Below, piece after piece: positions 26,265 through 38,632 of a DNA stretch of 64,000 nucleotides. Made by a program: the position numbers and the translations under genes. The number at the start of each line of letters is the position of its first letter. Position 1 is the first letter of the stretch. This stretch comes from Agromyces lapidis (GTDB lineage Bacteria; Actinomycetota; Actinomycetes; Actinomycetales; Microbacteriaceae), in contig NZ_WBIQ01000006.1 of assembly GCF_009749405.1 (NCBI RefSeq), positions 124,001 through 188,000 on the forward strand, in the 5' to 3' direction. The notes under the pieces are model-generated. The model was not told the DNA's origin, did not search any database, and saw only the letters and a program-made list of their open reading frames with translations.

Positions 26265-27518
26265 ATGGTCTATCTCGACCACGCGGCGACCACGCCGATG
26301 CTGCCCGAGGCGATCGAGGCGCTGACCGCCGCGCTCGCCGTGGTCGGCAACCCCGCCTCGATACACAGCGCGGGCCAGCAGGCGAAGCGGCTGCTCGAGG
26401 AGTCGCGCGAGCAGATCGCCGCGACCCTCGGCGCCGACGGCATCGAGATCGTGTTCACGGGCAACGGCACCGAAGCGGTGAACCTCGCGATCAAGGGCCT
26501 CTGGTGGCAGCGGCGAGCGGCGATGCCCACGGGCGCCGAGCCGGCCGGTGCCGCACGGCCGCGCATCCTCGTGCCCGCCGGAGAGCACCACGCCACGATC
26601 GACGCCGTCGAGTGGCTCGCCGTGCACGAGGGCGCCGAGGTCGTCGAACTCCCGATCGACGAGGTGGGCCGGGTGCGGCTCGACGTGCTCGCCGACGAGC
26701 TCGCGCGCGACGCGTCGTCCGTCGCGCTCGTCACGATGCTCTGGGCGAACAACGAGGTCGGCACCATTCAGCCGGTCGACGAGGTGGCGCGCCTGACCGC
26801 GCGGGCCGGCGTGCCGCTGCACATCGACGCGATCGCCGCCTACGGGCAGGTGCCGATCGACTTCCACGCCCTCCGTCGGGCCACCGAGGCGCCGCGTGGC
26901 GGCGGGCTCGTGGCGCTCAGCGTCTCGGCGCACAAGATCGGCGGGCCGGCCGGCATCGGCGCGCTCGTCCTCGACCGCTCGGCGGCGGTCGAGCCGCTCA
27001 TCCACGGCGGTGGGCAGCAGCGCAAGGTGCGCTCCGGCACGCAGGACGTGGCGGCCGCCGCCTCGTTCGCGGCGGCGGCCGGGGTGGCGGCGTCACGGCT
27101 CGGCGACGACGCGGCGCGGATGTCGGCGCTTCGCGACCGGCTCGTCGCGGGGGTCGCGGCGGCCGTGCCCGAGGCGCGCCTGTCGGGCGACGTCGGCCCC
27201 GGGGCATCCGTTCGCCTGCCGGGCAACGCGCACTTCTCGTTCCCGGGCTGCGAGGGCGATTCGCTGCTCTTCCTCCTCGATGCGGCCGGAGTCGCCGTCT
27301 CGACCGGCTCGGCCTGCCAGGCCGGCGTGCCCGAGCCCTCGCACGTGCTCATCGCGATGGGTCGCAGCGAGGCCGATGCCCGCGGCGCGCTGCGCATCAC
27401 GATCGGGCACACCTCGACCGACGCCGACGTCGACGCGTTCCTCGCGGCGCTGCCCGCGGCGCACGCGCAGGCCGCGAAGGCCGGCCTCGCGGCTCGGGCG
27501 ACCTCGTTCGACCGCTGA
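26265..27518 (+). CDS. Cysteine desulfurase (IscS/NifS family)
   Basis: PLP enzyme that takes sulfur from cysteine as a persulfide. The 417-residue protein starts YLDHAATTPMLPEA and shows EIVFTGNGTEAVNLAIKG, PAGEHHATID, MLWANNEVGTIQP, SVSAHKIGGPAG (PLP Lys224), GGGQQRKVRSGTQ and TGSACQAGVPEPSHVL with catalytic Cys351. The ATG has GGGAGG 4 nt upstream. It lies two genes before mnmA, the tRNA thiolase that needs such sulfur, so supply to MnmA is the likely job. The order desulfurase - mnmA - ligA - gatCAB is common in actinobacteria. Confidence 0.93.
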   Translation: MVYLDHAATTPMLPEAIEALTAALAVVGNPASIHSAGQQAKRLLEESREQIAATLGADGIEIVFTGNGTEAVNLAIKGLWWQRRAAMPTGAEPAGAARPRILVPAGEHHATIDAVEWLAVHEGAEVVELPIDEVGRVRLDVLADELARDASSVALVTMLWANNEVGTIQPVDEVARLTARAGVPLHIDAIAAYGQVPIDFHALRRATEAPRGGGLVALSVSAHKIGGPAGIGALVLDRSAAVEPLIHGGGQQRKVRSGTQDVAAAASFAAAAGVAASRLGDDAARMSALRDRLVAGVAAAVPEARLSGDVGPGASVRLPGNAHFSFPGCEGDSLLFLLDAAGVAVSTGSACQAGVPEPSHVLIAMGRSEADARGALRITIGHTSTDADVDAFLAALPAAHAQAAKAGLAARATSFDR

Positions 27519-27658
27519 GCCGCCGTCGGTGTTCCGGCGCCCCCGCGTCACCTGAATCGAGTGATGGACACCGTGCGGCGCCTCGCCGTAGGCTGCGGCC
27601 AACAGTCGCACGCAGTCCAGTCGGCATCGGGGCCGCTGGCGAGAACGGGGGTCGTGAG

Positions 27659-28189
27659 ATGGCTGATCAGCAGTATGCGGCGATCGCAGCACAGTACGAG
27701 GACGAAGCAGGGGCGTCGGCCGACTTCGCCGAGGTCGCCGCGCATTTCAGAGAATCGGACCACAAGCACGAGTCGTTCGACGCCGCGCTGATCCGCCGAG
27801 GTCTGGGCGGCGAGCTCACCGTGGTCGAGCGCGAGTACAGCGGCAAGCACCATGGCACCAAGACGGGACTGGCAGTCGGCCTCGCCACGGGTCTCGCCGT
27901 GGCGCTGTTCCCCGCCGTCGCGCTCGGCGGCGCGCTCGTGGTCGCCGGCGGCTCGGGGGCCGGGATCGGCGCGATCGCCGGACACCTCGCACGCAAGTCG
28001 CCGTCGAAGGACCTCGAGGCGATCAGCGAGACGCTGGACGCCGGCAGCGCGGGGATCGTGGTCGTCGTCGACCCCGCCGACGCCGATGAGGTCGAGACCC
28101 TGCTGGCGAAGGCGGCGAAGGTGACCAGGAAAGACCTCGCCGTCGACCGCGACGAGCTCGACGACGAGGTCGACGAAGCGTACGAGTGA
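27659..28189 (+). CDS. DUF1269-like membrane protein
   Basis: A 176-residue protein. Residues 1-65 are a soluble acidic region that mentions an alpha/beta pattern ([20 protein letters not shown]). One or two membrane segments follow at about 70-105 ([20 protein letters not shown], then [20 protein letters not shown]). A C-terminal part ([23 protein letters not shown]) matches the end of DUF1269 proteins. Function unknown; relatives are linked to general stress. ATG 27659 has only a weak GTGAG upstream. It separates the cysteine desulfurase from mnmA, although mnmA has its own promoter. Confidence 0.7.
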   Translation: MADQQYAAIAAQYEDEAGASADFAEVAAHFRESDHKHESFDAALIRRGLGGELTVVEREYSGKHHGTKTGLAVGLATGLAVALFPAVALGGALVVAGGSGAGIGAIAGHLARKSPSKDLEAISETLDAGSAGIVVVVDPADADEVETLLAKAAKVTRKDLAVDRDELDDEVDEAYE

Positions 28190-28220
28190 GCCCACGGGGC
28201 ATCCGTTCAGCCGGGCTGCC

Positions 28221-28226
28221 TACACT
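28221..28226 (+). promoter_or_regulatory. -10 box, leaderless promoter of mnmA
   Basis: TACACT ends 6 nt before GTG 28233. The GGAGGG between them touches the start codon and is too near to be a usual ribosome-binding site. Confidence 0.5.
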
Positions 28227-28232
28227 GGAGGG

Positions 28233-31752
<3,520 letters not shown>

Positions 31753-31894
31753 ACGGTGATCGAACCGGGCCGGGGGAGCAGGGGGAGATGGCGAGCGAAG
31801 GCGCGACCCGTCCCGACGAATCGCGCTCCGAGGCCGACGCCGACGCGCTCGAGGTGCTCGAGCGGCACGGGCACGGGTCTTCGGCGCACCCCGA

Positions 31895-31900
31895 TAGAAT
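31895..31900 (+). promoter_or_regulatory. -10 box of gatCAB
   Basis: TAGAAT gives a start near 31907 and a leader of about 27 nt containing GGAGCA before gatC. The -35 is not obvious. Confidence 0.5.
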
Positions 31901-31933
31901 CGTTGGATTCCCACCACGAGACGACGGAGCAGC

Positions 31934-32233
31934 ATGTCCGAAATCAGTGCGGAGCAGGTCGCGCATCTCGCGAACCTCGCACGTATCGCGCTCACCGACG
32001 AAGAGATCGGGCACTTGACGACCGAACTCGCCCAGATCATGCACGCGGTCGAGAAGGTGAGCGAGGTTGCCACGCCCGACGTGCCGCCGACGAGCCACCC
32101 GATCCCGATGCAGAACGTGTACCGCGACGACGTCGTCGGCAACACGCTGACCGCGGAGGAGGCGCTCTCGGGCGCCCCCGAGTCCGACGGCTCGCGCTTC
32201 GTGGTCACGGCGATCCTGGGAGAAGAGCAGTGA
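31934..32233 (+). CDS. gatC: Aspartyl/glutamyl-tRNA amidotransferase subunit C
   Basis: Small scaffold subunit of GatCAB, which converts Glu-tRNA(Gln) and Asp-tRNA(Asn) to the amide forms. The 99-residue protein has the standard [20 protein letters not shown] start and the central [15 protein letters not shown] segment that wraps around GatA. GTG of gatA overlaps its stop by 4 nt. Confidence 0.95.
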   Translation: MSEISAEQVAHLANLARIALTDEEIGHLTTELAQIMHAVEKVSEVATPDVPPTSHPIPMQNVYRDDVVGNTLTAEEALSGAPESDGSRFVVTAILGEEQ

Positions 32234-33765
32234 GCGACGAGCTGATCCGCCTGACCGCCGCCGAACTCGGCGAGAAGCTCGCCGCGGGCGACGTCTCCTC
32301 GGTCGAGGCGACGCGTGCGCACCTCGACCGCATCGCCGCCGTCGACGGCGCGGTGCACGCCTTCCTGCACGTCGACGGCGAGCGCGCCGTCGAGACGGCC
32401 GCCGACATCGACCGGCGTCGCGCCGCGGGCGAGGCCCTCGGCCCGCTCGCCGGCGTGCCGATCGCCATCAAGGACGTGCTGGTCACGAAGGGCATGCCCT
32501 CGACCTCGGGCTCCCGCATCCTCGAGGGGTGGATCCCGCCCTACGACGCCACCCCGGTCACGAAGGTCCGCGCTGCGGGACTCGTCCCGCTCGGCAAGAC
32601 CAACATGGACGAGTTCGCGATGGGCTCCTCGACCGAGCACTCGGCCTACGGGCCGACCCACAACCCGTGGGACCTCGACCGCATCCCCGGCGGCTCCGGC
32701 GGCGGCTCGGCCGCATCGGTCGCCGCGTTCGAGGCGCCGCTCGCGCTCGGCAGCGACACCGGCGGCTCGATCCGCCAGCCCGCGCACGTCACCGGCACCG
32801 TCGGCGTGAAGCCGACCTACGGCGCCGTCAGCCGCTACGGCTCGATCGCCCTGGCGTCGAGCCTCGACCAGATCGGCCCGGTCACCCGCACCGTGCTCGA
32901 CGCGGCGCTGCTGCACGACGTCATCGCCGGGCACGACCCGCTCGACTCGACCTCGCTGAACATGGCCTGGCCGTCGATGGCCGAGGCCGTCAGGCGGGCG
33001 GATGTCTCGGGCCTCCGCATCGGCGTCATCACGGAGCTCGACGGCGAGGGCTTCCAGCCCGGCGTCCGCCAGCGCTTCCACGAGGCGCTCGAGCTCCTCG
33101 AGCGCAACGGCGCCGAGATCGTCGAGGTCAGCGCCCCCCACTTCGAGTACTCGATCGCCGCGTACTACCTGATCCTGCCGGCCGAGGCCTCGTCGAACCT
33201 CGCGAAGTTCGACTCGGTGCGGTTCGGCCTGCGGGTCACGCCCGACGGCGCCGGCACGGTCGAGCAGGTCATGGCCGCGACGCGCGAGGCGGGCTTCGGC
33301 CCCGAGGTGAAGCGCCGCATCATCCTCGGCACCTACGCGCTCTCCGCCGGCTACTACGACGCGTACTACGGCAGCGCCCAGAAGGTGCGCACGCTCGTGC
33401 AGCGCGACTTCGACGCCGCGTTCGCGAAGGTCGACGTGCTCGCCTCGCCGACCGCGCCGACCACGGCGTTCAAGTTCGGCGAGAAGCTGGCCGACCCGGT
33501 CTCGATGTACCTCAACGACATCGCGACCATCCCGGCGAACCTCGCCGGTGTGCCGGGCATCTCGGTGCCGACCGGCCTCGCCCCCGAAGACGGCCTGCCC
33601 GTGGGCATCCAGTTCCTCGCGCCGGCTCGCGAGGACGCCCGCCTCTACAACGTCGGCGGCGCGCTCGAGCAGCTGCTCGTCGCCGAGTGGGGCGGCCCGC
33701 TGCTGGGCAAGGCCCCCGACCTGACCGCACACGAGCTCTTCGCGACCGAGGAAGGCGCACTCTGA
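32230..33765 (+). CDS. gatA: Aspartyl/glutamyl-tRNA amidotransferase subunit A
   Basis: Amidase subunit that frees ammonia from glutamine. The 511-residue protein shows [12 protein letters not shown] with the catalytic Lys near 79, and the signature [19 protein letters not shown] followed by [13 protein letters not shown], carrying the cis-Ser and nucleophilic Ser. Start is GTG 32230 within the gatC stop. Its TGA overlaps the gatB ATG by one base, so all three subunits are coupled. Confidence 0.97.
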   Translation: MSDELIRLTAAELGEKLAAGDVSSVEATRAHLDRIAAVDGAVHAFLHVDGERAVETAADIDRRRAAGEALGPLAGVPIAIKDVLVTKGMPSTSGSRILEGWIPPYDATPVTKVRAAGLVPLGKTNMDEFAMGSSTEHSAYGPTHNPWDLDRIPGGSGGGSAASVAAFEAPLALGSDTGGSIRQPAHVTGTVGVKPTYGAVSRYGSIALASSLDQIGPVTRTVLDAALLHDVIAGHDPLDSTSLNMAWPSMAEAVRRADVSGLRIGVITELDGEGFQPGVRQRFHEALELLERNGAEIVEVSAPHFEYSIAAYYLILPAEASSNLAKFDSVRFGLRVTPDGAGTVEQVMAATREAGFGPEVKRRIILGTYALSAGYYDAYYGSAQKVRTLVQRDFDAAFAKVDVLASPTAPTTAFKFGEKLADPVSMYLNDIATIPANLAGVPGISVPTGLAPEDGLPVGIQFLAPAREDARLYNVGGALEQLLVAEWGGPLLGKAPDLTAHELFATEEGAL

Positions 33766-35285
33766 TGGCCCGCGCTGAACTGATGGACTTCGACCAGGCC
33801 CTCGAGCTCTTCGAGCCGGTGATCGGCCTCGAGGTGCACGTCGAGCTGAACACGACGACGAAGATGTTCTCGTCGGCGCCGAACCCGGCGAACTCCGCGT
33901 TCCACGGCGCCGAGCCGAACACGCTCGTCTCGCCGGTGTGCCTGGGGCTCCCGGGGTCGCTGCCGGTCGTGAACGGCGACGCCGTGCGCAAGTCGATCTC
34001 GCTGGGTCTCGCACTCGGCTGCTCGATCGCCGAGTCGAGCCGCTTCGCACGCAAGAACTACTTCTACCCCGATCTCGCGAAGAACTACCAGATCTCGCAG
34101 TACGACGAGCCGATCGCCTTCGACGGCGAGCTCGAGGTCGAGATCGAGGGCGGCAAGACGTTCATGATCCCGATCGAGCGCGCACACATGGAGGAGGACG
34201 CCGGCAAGCTCACGCACGTCGGCGGTTCGACCGGCCGCATCCAGGGCGCCGAGTACTCGCTCGTCGACTACAACCGCGCGGGTGTGCCGCTCGTCGAGAT
34301 CGTCACGCGTCCGATCTTCGGCGCCGAAGCGGATGCCCCGGCGCTCGCGAAGGCGTACGTCGCGACGATCCGGGACATCGCGATCGCCCTCGGCATCTCC
34401 GAGGCGCGCATGGAGCGCGGCAACCTTCGCTGCGACGCGAACGTCTCGCTGCGCCCGCGCGGCCAGGAGAAGCTCGGCACCCGCACCGAGACGAAGAACG
34501 TGAACTCGTTCCGTTCGATCGAGCGCGCGGTGCGCTACGAGATCCAGCGGCAGGCGGCGATCCTCGCCAAGGGCGGCACGATCACGCAGGAGACCCGGCA
34601 CTGGCACGAGGACACCGGTGCGACGAGCGCCGGTCGTCCGAAGTCCGACGCCGACGACTACCGCTACTTCCCCGAGCCCGACCTCGTGCCCGTGGTGCCG
34701 TCGGCCGAGCTGATCGAAGAGCTGCGCGCGGCCCTGCCCGAGGCGCCGGCCGCACGTCGGCGTCGCCTGAAGGGCGAGTGGGGCTTCACCGACCTCGAGT
34801 TCCAGGACGTCGCGAACAGCGGCCTCCTCAACGAGGTCGCCGAGACGGTCGCCGCCGGCGCTTCGCCCGCGGCCGCGCGCAAGTGGTGGACGGGTGAGCT
34901 CACGCGCCTCGCGAACGCGTCGGAGCGCGACGTGGTCGAACTGGCCACGCCCGCGCAGGTCGCCGAGCTCGCGGCGCTCGTCGACGCCGGCACGCTCACC
35001 GATCGCCTCGCCCGCCAGGTGCTCGAGGGCGTCGTCGCCGGCGAGGGTTCGCCGCAGCAGATCGTCGACGCCCGCGGCCTCGCCGTCGTCTCCGACGATG
35101 GAGCGCTCATCGCCGCGATCGACCAGGCGCTCGCCTCGCAGCCCGACGTGCTCGCGAAGATCCGCGACGGCAAGGTCCAGGCCGCCGGCGCGGTGATCGG
35201 CGCCGTCATGAAGGCGATGCAGGGCAAGGCCGACGCGGCTCGCGTGCGCGAGCTCGTGCTCGAGCGCGCGGCCGCGGTCGAGTAG
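33765..35285 (+). CDS. gatB: Aspartyl/glutamyl-tRNA amidotransferase subunit B
   Basis: Subunit that binds tRNA and activates the misacylated amino acid with ATP. The 506-residue protein begins with [20 protein letters not shown] and has [20 protein letters not shown], the [15 protein letters not shown] motif and the C-terminal YqeY-like helical tail (GSVAG-type [16 protein letters not shown]). It ends the gatCAB operon; a hairpin 23 nt downstream may terminate it. Confidence 0.97.
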   Translation: MARAELMDFDQALELFEPVIGLEVHVELNTTTKMFSSAPNPANSAFHGAEPNTLVSPVCLGLPGSLPVVNGDAVRKSISLGLALGCSIAESSRFARKNYFYPDLAKNYQISQYDEPIAFDGELEVEIEGGKTFMIPIERAHMEEDAGKLTHVGGSTGRIQGAEYSLVDYNRAGVPLVEIVTRPIFGAEADAPALAKAYVATIRDIAIALGISEARMERGNLRCDANVSLRPRGQEKLGTRTETKNVNSFRSIERAVRYEIQRQAAILAKGGTITQETRHWHEDTGATSAGRPKSDADDYRYFPEPDLVPVVPSAELIEELRAALPEAPAARRRRLKGEWGFTDLEFQDVANSGLLNEVAETVAAGASPAAARKWWTGELTRLANASERDVVELATPAQVAELAALVDAGTLTDRLARQVLEGVVAGEGSPQQIVDARGLAVVSDDGALIAAIDQALASQPDVLAKIRDGKVQAAGAVIGAVMKAMQGKADAARVRELVLERAAAVE

Positions 35286-35307
35286 CGGTCGACACCCGTC
35301 GAGCGCA

Positions 35308-35340
35308 GAGCCGGGCAGGACGGTCGCGTCCGCCCGGCTC
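35308..35340 (+). terminator. Probable terminator of gatCAB
   Basis: GAGCCGGGC (35308-35316) pairs with GCCCGGCTC (35332-35340); after one bulged A the stem continues GGAC/GTCC around a 6-nt loop. Only TTT occurs shortly downstream, so the U tract is weak. Confidence 0.5.
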
Positions 35341-35401
35341 TCAGCCGTTTCCGGGGGAAGGTCGAGAGAATCGAACTCCCTTCACGATCAGCGAGGACAC
35401 C

Positions 35402-36025
35402 ATGGGATTCTTCGACCGGCTCTTCGGCGCACCCGAACAGCCCGCACCGCGGCAGGCACCGCCCGCCAGACGGCTCGACGATGACGAACTCGCGCTCGAG
35501 CGCTATCGCTACCTGCTGCGCACCGCTCCGCCCGAGTCGATCGAGCAGGTGCACGCCGAGGCCTTCGCGAAGCTGACGCCCGAGCAGCGGTCGGCCGTCT
35601 ACCGCTCCCTCGCCGAGCAGGCACCCGCGGGGGAGCGACTCGTCTCCGACGAGCCGTCGGCCCTCGCCCGCGCGGCGACCCGCGCCGAGCTCCGCGCGCC
35701 CGGCAGCATGGAGCGGGCGTTCCGAGGGGCGGATGCCGGCGGCGCACGCGCCGGCCAGGCCGGCCCCTCCTTCGGTCAGATGTTCGGCGGTTCGCTGCTC
35801 GGCTCGATCGCGGGCGTCGTCGTCGGCTCGGCGATCGCGCAGGCGCTGCTGCCCGATCCATCGGCGTTCGAGGCCGGCGGCGCCGATCAGGGCGCCGACG
35901 GCTCGGCGGGCGCAGGTGCGAGCGAGGCCTCGGCCGACGCAGGTTCCGACTCCGGTGGCGATTTCGGCGGGTTCGGCGACTTCGGCGGGGGCGACTTCGG
36001 CGGCGGCGGCGACTTCGGGTTCTAG
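35402..36025 (+). CDS. Hypothetical protein with a Gly-rich C-terminal tail
   Basis: A 207-residue protein. The N-terminal MGFFDRLFGAPEQP is followed by a helical region (DDDELALERYRYLLRTAPP; LTPEQRSAVYRSLAEQ). A short hydrophobic segment (GSLLGSIAGVVVGSAIAQALL, about 137-157) may be a membrane anchor or glycine-zipper. The last 25 residues are Gly/Phe/Asp repeats (GGDFGGFGDFGGGDFGGG). Related actinobacterial proteins are sometimes labelled cation-transporting ATPase, which nothing here supports. Function unknown. Single gene between gatB and dinB. Confidence 0.6.
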   Translation: MGFFDRLFGAPEQPAPRQAPPARRLDDDELALERYRYLLRTAPPESIEQVHAEAFAKLTPEQRSAVYRSLAEQAPAGERLVSDEPSALARAATRAELRAPGSMERAFRGADAGGARAGQAGPSFGQMFGGSLLGSIAGVVVGSAIAQALLPDPSAFEAGGADQGADGSAGAGASEASADAGSDSGGDFGGFGDFGGGDFGGGGDFGF

Positions 36026-36106
36026 CCGCGTCGCCGTGGCCGCCGTTCCCGCGGCGCCATGGCTTCGCGCGGGCGGCGCCGCGGGAGCGGTGTCGGTGGG
36101 CGCGGT

Positions 36107-36112
36107 TAGGGT
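36107..36112 (+). promoter_or_regulatory. -10 box, leaderless promoter of dinB
   Basis: TAGGGT ends 6 nt before ATG 36119. Confidence 0.4.
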
Positions 36113-36118
36113 CGGAGC

Positions 36119-37468
36119 ATGAGCAAGCAGGACGGCTCGTCGAGGCAGGTGACGACGGGCCCCGTCGACGATTCGGCGACGCCGATCCTGCACGTCGACA
36201 TGGACGCCTTCTTCGTCTCGGTCGAGTTGCTCTCGCGACCCGAGCTGCGCGGCAAGCCGGTGCTCGTCGGCGGTACCGCCGGGCGGGGGGTCGTGTCGGC
36301 GGCGAGCTACGAGGCTCGCCGCTACGGCGTGAACTCGGCGATGCCGATGTCGATCGCACTGCAGCGCTGCCCGAACGCGATCGTGCTCCGCGGCGACTAC
36401 GCGAGCTACTCGCGGTACTCGAAAGAGGTCATGCGCATCTTCGAGTCGATCACGCCGCTCGTCGAGCCCCTCTCGATCGACGAGGCGTTCCTCGATGTCT
36501 CGGGGGCGCGCCGCCTGCATGGCAGCCCCGCCGAGATCGCCTGGACGATCCGCGAGCGCGTGCAGCGCGAGACCGGGCTCACCTGCTCGATCGGGGTGGC
36601 CGCGTCGAAGTACGTGGCGAAGGTCGCCTCGAGCCGGGCCAAGCCCGACGGCATGCTCGTGGTTCCGGCCTCCGACACCGTGTCGTTCCTGCATCCCCTG
36701 CCCGTCTCGGCGCTGTGGGGCGTCGGGCGGGTGACCGAAGAGTCGCTCATGCGACTCGGGTTGCGCACGGTCGGCGACGTCGCCGCGATGCCCCCCGACG
36801 CGCTCGAACGGGCGGTCGGCCCGTCGCTCGCGGCGCGCCTGACCCGGCTCGCCAACGGCGTCGACCCGCGCGACGTCGAGACGACGCGCTCCGAGAAGAG
36901 CATCGGCCACGAGGTGACCTTCGGGCACGATCTCACCGACCCCGAGCAGATCCGGCGCGAGCTGCTCCGCCTGTCCGACGACGTCGCCGTGCGGTTGCGA
37001 CGTGCCGGGCTCGTCGGTCGCACGGTCGTCCTGAAGCTCCGCTACGGCGACTTCCGCACGGTCACGCGTTCGCGCACCCTCGGCGAACCGACCGACGTCG
37101 CCCGTCGCATCTACGACGAGGCGCAGGCCGCACTGCCCGAGCTGCTCGGCGACGGCGCGCGCATCCGGTTGATCGGCGTGCGCGCCGAGCATCTGCGTCC
37201 CTCAGGCGGCGGCGCCATGCTGTGGGACCCAGACGAGGAGTGGCGCGAGGCCGAGCGTGCGATCGACGAGGTCACCGCGCGCTTCGGCCGCGGAGCGGTG
37301 CGGCCGGCGGCGCTCGTGCGCACGGGCGAGGCGGCGGCGCGGGTCGAGTCGATGCGTCGCAAGCCCCTCGACGCCGAGGTTCGGGCCCGTCTCGCTGCCG
37401 AGCGGGCCGAGGCCGCTGAGGAGGCCGAAGGGCGCGCAGGGGTGGATCGAACCCAGTTCGGCGGGTAG
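36119..37468 (+). CDS. dinB: DNA polymerase IV (Y family)
   Basis: Error-prone translesion polymerase of 449 residues. Catalytic carboxylates are visible in ILHVDMDAFFVSVE (about 22-35) and EPLSIDEAFLDVSG (about 118-131). The steric-gate region SVELLS, the fingers motif AASYEARRYGVNSAMPM and HhH segment LPVSALWGVG follow. The little-finger domain ends near 360, leaving an Arg/Ala/Glu-rich C-terminal extension without an obvious beta-clamp motif. No LexA-type box is apparent upstream. The TAG stop doubles as part of the next gene's -10. Confidence 0.93.
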   Translation: MSKQDGSSRQVTTGPVDDSATPILHVDMDAFFVSVELLSRPELRGKPVLVGGTAGRGVVSAASYEARRYGVNSAMPMSIALQRCPNAIVLRGDYASYSRYSKEVMRIFESITPLVEPLSIDEAFLDVSGARRLHGSPAEIAWTIRERVQRETGLTCSIGVAASKYVAKVASSRAKPDGMLVVPASDTVSFLHPLPVSALWGVGRVTEESLMRLGLRTVGDVAAMPPDALERAVGPSLAARLTRLANGVDPRDVETTRSEKSIGHEVTFGHDLTDPEQIRRELLRLSDDVAVRLRRAGLVGRTVVLKLRYGDFRTVTRSRTLGEPTDVARRIYDEAQAALPELLGDGARIRLIGVRAEHLRPSGGGAMLWDPDEEWREAERAIDEVTARFGRGAVRPAALVRTGEAAARVESMRRKPLDAEVRARLAAERAEAAEEAEGRAGVDRTQFGG

Positions 37469-37471
37469 CGT
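37466..37471 (+). promoter_or_regulatory. -10 box of the GerW-like gene, overlapping the dinB stop
   Basis: TAGCGT starts with the dinB TAG stop and ends 6 nt before ATG 37478, the leaderless spacing. Confidence 0.4.
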
Positions 37472-37477
37472 GGCGAC

Positions 37478-37813
37478 ATGGCTGATCTCGTACTCGAACT
37501 GGCAGAGACCGTCGCCGGCGTCGGCGTGAAGACCTCGTACGGCGAGCCGATCGACCTCGACGGCACCAAAGTCGTGCCCGTCGCTCTCGGCTACTACGGC
37601 TTCGGGGCGGGCAGCGGCAGCGACGACAGCGGTGACCAGGCGGGCGGCGGCGGTGGTGGGGGGCTGTCCATTCCGCTCGGCGCATACGTCGGCCGCGCCG
37701 GTGGCGAGGTGCGCTTCGAGCCGAACCTGATCGGCCTGATCCTCGTCGTGACGCCGCTCATCTGGGTGACCGGCAAGGCGCTGCGCTGGGTCATCCGAGC
37801 GCTCAAGCGCTGA
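37478..37813 (+). CDS. GerW/YtfJ-like protein
   Basis: A 111-residue protein. The N-terminal ETVAGVGVKTSYGEPIDLDGTKVVPVALGYYGFGAG matches the GerW (YtfJ) family pattern of a GEPI...G.TVIPV..V..G.G block. A Gly-rich linker (GGGGGGG) and a C-terminal membrane segment (PNLIGLILVVTPLIWVTGKAL) follow. In Bacillus the family is sporulation-linked; this organism shows no sign of sporulation, so the role is unknown. It ends 27 nt before the promoter of the thiamine riboswitch. Confidence 0.7.
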   Translation: MADLVLELAETVAGVGVKTSYGEPIDLDGTKVVPVALGYYGFGAGSGSDDSGDQAGGGGGGGLSIPLGAYVGRAGGEVRFEPNLIGLILVVTPLIWVTGKALRWVIRALKR

Positions 37814-37839
37814 AGCGACCGAACTGTCGCCTCGCGGCG

Positions 37840-37845
37840 TATACT
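37840..37845 (+). promoter_or_regulatory. -10 box of the TPP riboswitch transcript
   Basis: TATACT lies 11 nt before the aptamer begins, so transcription would start at its 5' edge. Confidence 0.6.
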
Positions 37846-37855
37846 CGTCTGCGAA

Positions 37856-37942
37856 CACGGGAGTCCGGTGAGCCGGGCTGAGAGGAAGGTTCTCAACCTT
37901 CGACCGTCGAACCTGATCTGGGTCATGCCAGCGCAGGGAGGG
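37856..37942 (+). promoter_or_regulatory. TPP riboswitch (THI element) aptamer
   Basis: The conserved THI-box words are present in order: GGGAGTCC at the 5' side, CTGAGAG (37878-37884) in the pyrimidine-sensing arm, and ACCTGATCTGGGTCATGCC then AGCGCAGGGAG (37911-37940) in the pyrophosphate-sensing arm and closing helix. The variable stem AAGGTTCTCAACCTT lies between. It sits directly upstream of ykoE-ykoD-ykoC, the transporter set usually under TPP control, and should shut expression down when TPP is abundant. Confidence 0.95.
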
Positions 37943-37960
37943 CAATCGATCTCAATATCC

Positions 37961-37991
37961 CGTGCCTCTTTCCACGATCAGAAAGGGCACG
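37961..37991 (+). promoter_or_regulatory. Ribosome-binding-site sequestering hairpin (riboswitch expression platform)
   Basis: CGTGCCTCTTTC (37961-37972) can pair with GAAAGGGCACG (37981-37991): six Watson-Crick pairs, a wobble, one bulge and four more pairs round an 8-nt loop. The 3' arm contains the AAAGGG ribosome-binding site of ykoE (7 nt before GTG 37995). This supports translational rather than transcriptional control. No U tract follows the hairpin. Confidence 0.75.
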
Positions 37992-37994
37992 ACA

Positions 37995-38630
37995 GTGCAC
38001 AGCACCGCATCCTCCACCTCGACCGCACGTGAGGCCGCGCCGAAGCGCAATCTCCGCTGGCGCGTCGTCGACATCGTCGTGGCGGCCGTCATCGGCGTCG
38101 CGACGGGCCTCCTGTTCCTGTTCTGGAACAACATCGGCTACGCCTGGTTCGTCGCCGCCGACGCGGTGACCCCCGGTCTCGGCGGCATCGCCGTCGGCAT
38201 CTGGCTCATCGGCGGCGTGCTCGGCGGCCTCATCATCCGCAAGCCGGGTGCGGCGCTCTTCGTCGAGCTCGTCGCCGCGATGGTCTCGGCACTCATCGGC
38301 AACCAGTGGGGCATCGAGACGATCTACTCGGGCCTCGCGCAGGGCCTCGGAGCCGAACTCGTGTTCGCGCTCTTCCTGTACCGCCGATTCGGCCTGACGC
38401 AGGCGATGCTCGCCGGTGCGGCGGCCGGCGCCGCCGCGTGGACGCTGGAGCTCTTCACCTCGGGCAACCTGCAGAAGTCGGCCGAGTTCCTCGCGCTCTA
38501 CTTCGGCACCGTCGTCGTCTCGGGCGCGGTGCTCGCCGGGCTCCTCGGCTGGCTGCTCGTTCGGGCTCTCGCCGCGACCGGAGCACTGAGTCGCTTCGCC
38601 GCGGGCCAGGACGTCACCCAGCGGGTGTGA
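37995..38630 (+). CDS. ykoE: ECF transporter S component YkoE (thiamine precursor)
   Basis: Substrate-binding membrane subunit of an energy-coupling-factor transporter for a thiamine precursor, thought to be hydroxymethylpyrimidine. The 211-residue protein has about 6 membrane segments (VVDIVVAAVIGVATGLLFLF; IAVGIWLIGGVLGGLII) and the YkoE-type FWNNIGYAWF and NQWGIETIYSGLAQGLGAEL stretches. I reject the longer GTG start at 37962 since it lies in the arm of the regulatory hairpin; GTG 37995 has AAAGGG 7 nt upstream. First gene of the TPP-controlled operon. Confidence 0.93.
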   Translation: MHSTASSTSTAREAAPKRNLRWRVVDIVVAAVIGVATGLLFLFWNNIGYAWFVAADAVTPGLGGIAVGIWLIGGVLGGLIIRKPGAALFVELVAAMVSALIGNQWGIETIYSGLAQGLGAELVFALFLYRRFGLTQAMLAGAAAGAAAWTLELFTSGNLQKSAEFLALYFGTVVVSGAVLAGLLGWLLVRALAATGALSRFAAGQDVTQRV

Positions 38631-38632
38631 CC

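Noticed and set aside
37962-37994. Upstream GTG start for ykoE
   Set aside because: It falls in the arm of the riboswitch hairpin and has no ribosome-binding site; GTG 37995 has one.
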